From: an uncultured Clostridia bacterium
GTDB taxonomy: Bacteria; Bacillota; Clostridia; Oscillospirales; Oscillospiraceae
DNA length: 5,314 nucleotides
Direction: 5' to 3'
Assembly: GCA_945927915.1 (NCBI GenBank)
Contig: CAMEMX010000109.1
Coordinates: 1 to 5,314, forward strand
Part shown: piece after piece, positions 4,986 through 5,314 of the stretch
How positions within the stretch are numbered: position 1 is the first letter of the stretch
Layout: each line of letters opens with the position of its first letter
Made by a program: the position numbers and the translations under genes
The notes under the pieces: model-generated
Told to the model about the DNA's origin: nothing
Databases searched by the model: none
The model's input: the letters and a program-made list of their open reading frames with translations, nothing else

Positions 4986-5314
4986 ATGGCTGCCATGCAG
5001 TTTCGTGACTATGTCTGGCAGAACGACCCCGAGTCGCTGCGCATCCGCTTCCGGCGCGAGTACAAGGTCGAGCCGCGCTCGGACGGGCTGTGGACGGTGA
5101 CGAACATCGCGCGCATGGCGCGCACGTTCGAGGGCGAGGGCGTGTTCTACGGCGAGACGGCCTACACGCAGTTCTCGCTTCTGGCGCGGATGCTCTATGA
5201 CGGCGTGGCCGGGACGCTCGTCCTGCCGCACTGGGAGAGCGCCCAGGCGCTGCTGACCGAGCTGGAGATCCTCGAAGAGCCGCGCGAGAATTACCTGCAC
5301 TACCGGTTCGCCTT
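4986..5314 (+). CDS. Unidentified phage tail or baseplate protein, N-terminal part
   Basis: An ATG at 4986 opens a frame that stays open for 109 codons to the window edge, so the 3' end is missing. AGGAGG at 4972-4977 is 8 bases before it, and a second ATG at 4995 is further from the site and less likely. The protein begins MAAMQFRDYVWQNDPESL. Visible features are the aromatic FRDYVWQNDP (6-15), GEGVFYGETAYTQF (50-63), a helix SLLARMLYDG (64-73), GTLVLPHW (76-83), and a helix with LTELEILEEP (90-99) followed by YLHYRF (103-108). It has no signal peptide or membrane span. Its LP-H-W after a small-Gly turn recalls domains at the start of Mu gpN-like (DNA circularisation) or LysM-linked baseplate proteins of clostridial prophages, but I could not confirm this. 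It starts 4 bases after the preceding stop, so it belongs to the same operon. Confidence 0.7.
   Translation, partial: MAAMQFRDYVWQNDPESLRIRFRREYKVEPRSDGLWTVTNIARMARTFEGEGVFYGETAYTQFSLLARMLYDGVAGTLVLPHWESAQALLTELEILEEPRENYLHYRFA

Noticed and set aside
4536..5300. Antisense open frame of 254 codons under the tail genes
   Set aside because: It has His/Arg/Ala-rich shadow composition and overlaps two + strand genes with good ribosome binding sites and protein-like sequence.
1..5314. CRISPR array, tRNA, attachment site, insertion sequence or defence gene
   Set aside because: There are no spaced direct repeats, terminal inverted repeats, cloverleaf-like segments or non-coding gap above about 30 bases. 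All the sequence is accounted for by virion genes.

Overview
The window is a slice of the virion-structure (late) module of a tailed, double-stranded DNA phage or prophage. Every gene lies on the + strand and is packed end to end. The host is probably a G+C-rich member of the Bacillota/Clostridia. The reasons are the very strong AGGAGG-type ribosome binding sites before most genes, the use of ATG, GTG and TTG starts, and proteins that read like the head genes of clostridial prophages. The DNA is by eye roughly two-thirds G+C with third codon positions rich in G/C, which creates long spurious antisense ORFs. Nothing identifies the species, and no integrase, att site, tRNA or host gene is visible.

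Head region (1-3472). The last codons of an upstream gene, by position probably the large terminase, appear to run into the portal gene (25-1152). Then comes a prohead protease (1157-2065) whose C-terminal third is also preceded by its own near-perfect ribosome binding site and ATG (1748). It therefore most likely doubles as a separately translated 105-residue scaffold protein, as lambda C/Nu3 do. A small beta-rich protein in the position of lambda gpD (2079-2417, probable decoration protein) and an HK97-fold major capsid protein (2444-3472) follow. The order portal - protease/scaffold - decoration - capsid is that of lambda B-C/Nu3-D-E.

Neck and tail region (3469-5314). Three short genes, linked by ATGA or 13-nt overlaps, follow the capsid gene: a helical head-tail adaptor candidate (3469-3819), a beta-rich head-closure candidate (3816-4154) and a probable tail-completion/terminator protein (4142-4573). 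A probable tail-tube-like protein follows (4596-4982), then the 5' part of an unidentified tail gene (4986 to the window end). No sheath gene occurs between the neck genes and the tube-like gene.

Together the products would build a procapsid (portal, scaffold, capsid, protease), mature and stabilise it (protease, decoration protein), and close and join it to a tail. No promoter, terminator, RNA gene, CRISPR or insertion sequence is visible, and no non-coding gap exceeds about 30 bases, so the window looks like the interior of one long late operon. The main points for a second look are the nested scaffold start, the Cys/His cluster inserted in the protease, the 14-nt 16S-complementary site before the portal, and the unidentified tail genes at the 3' end.
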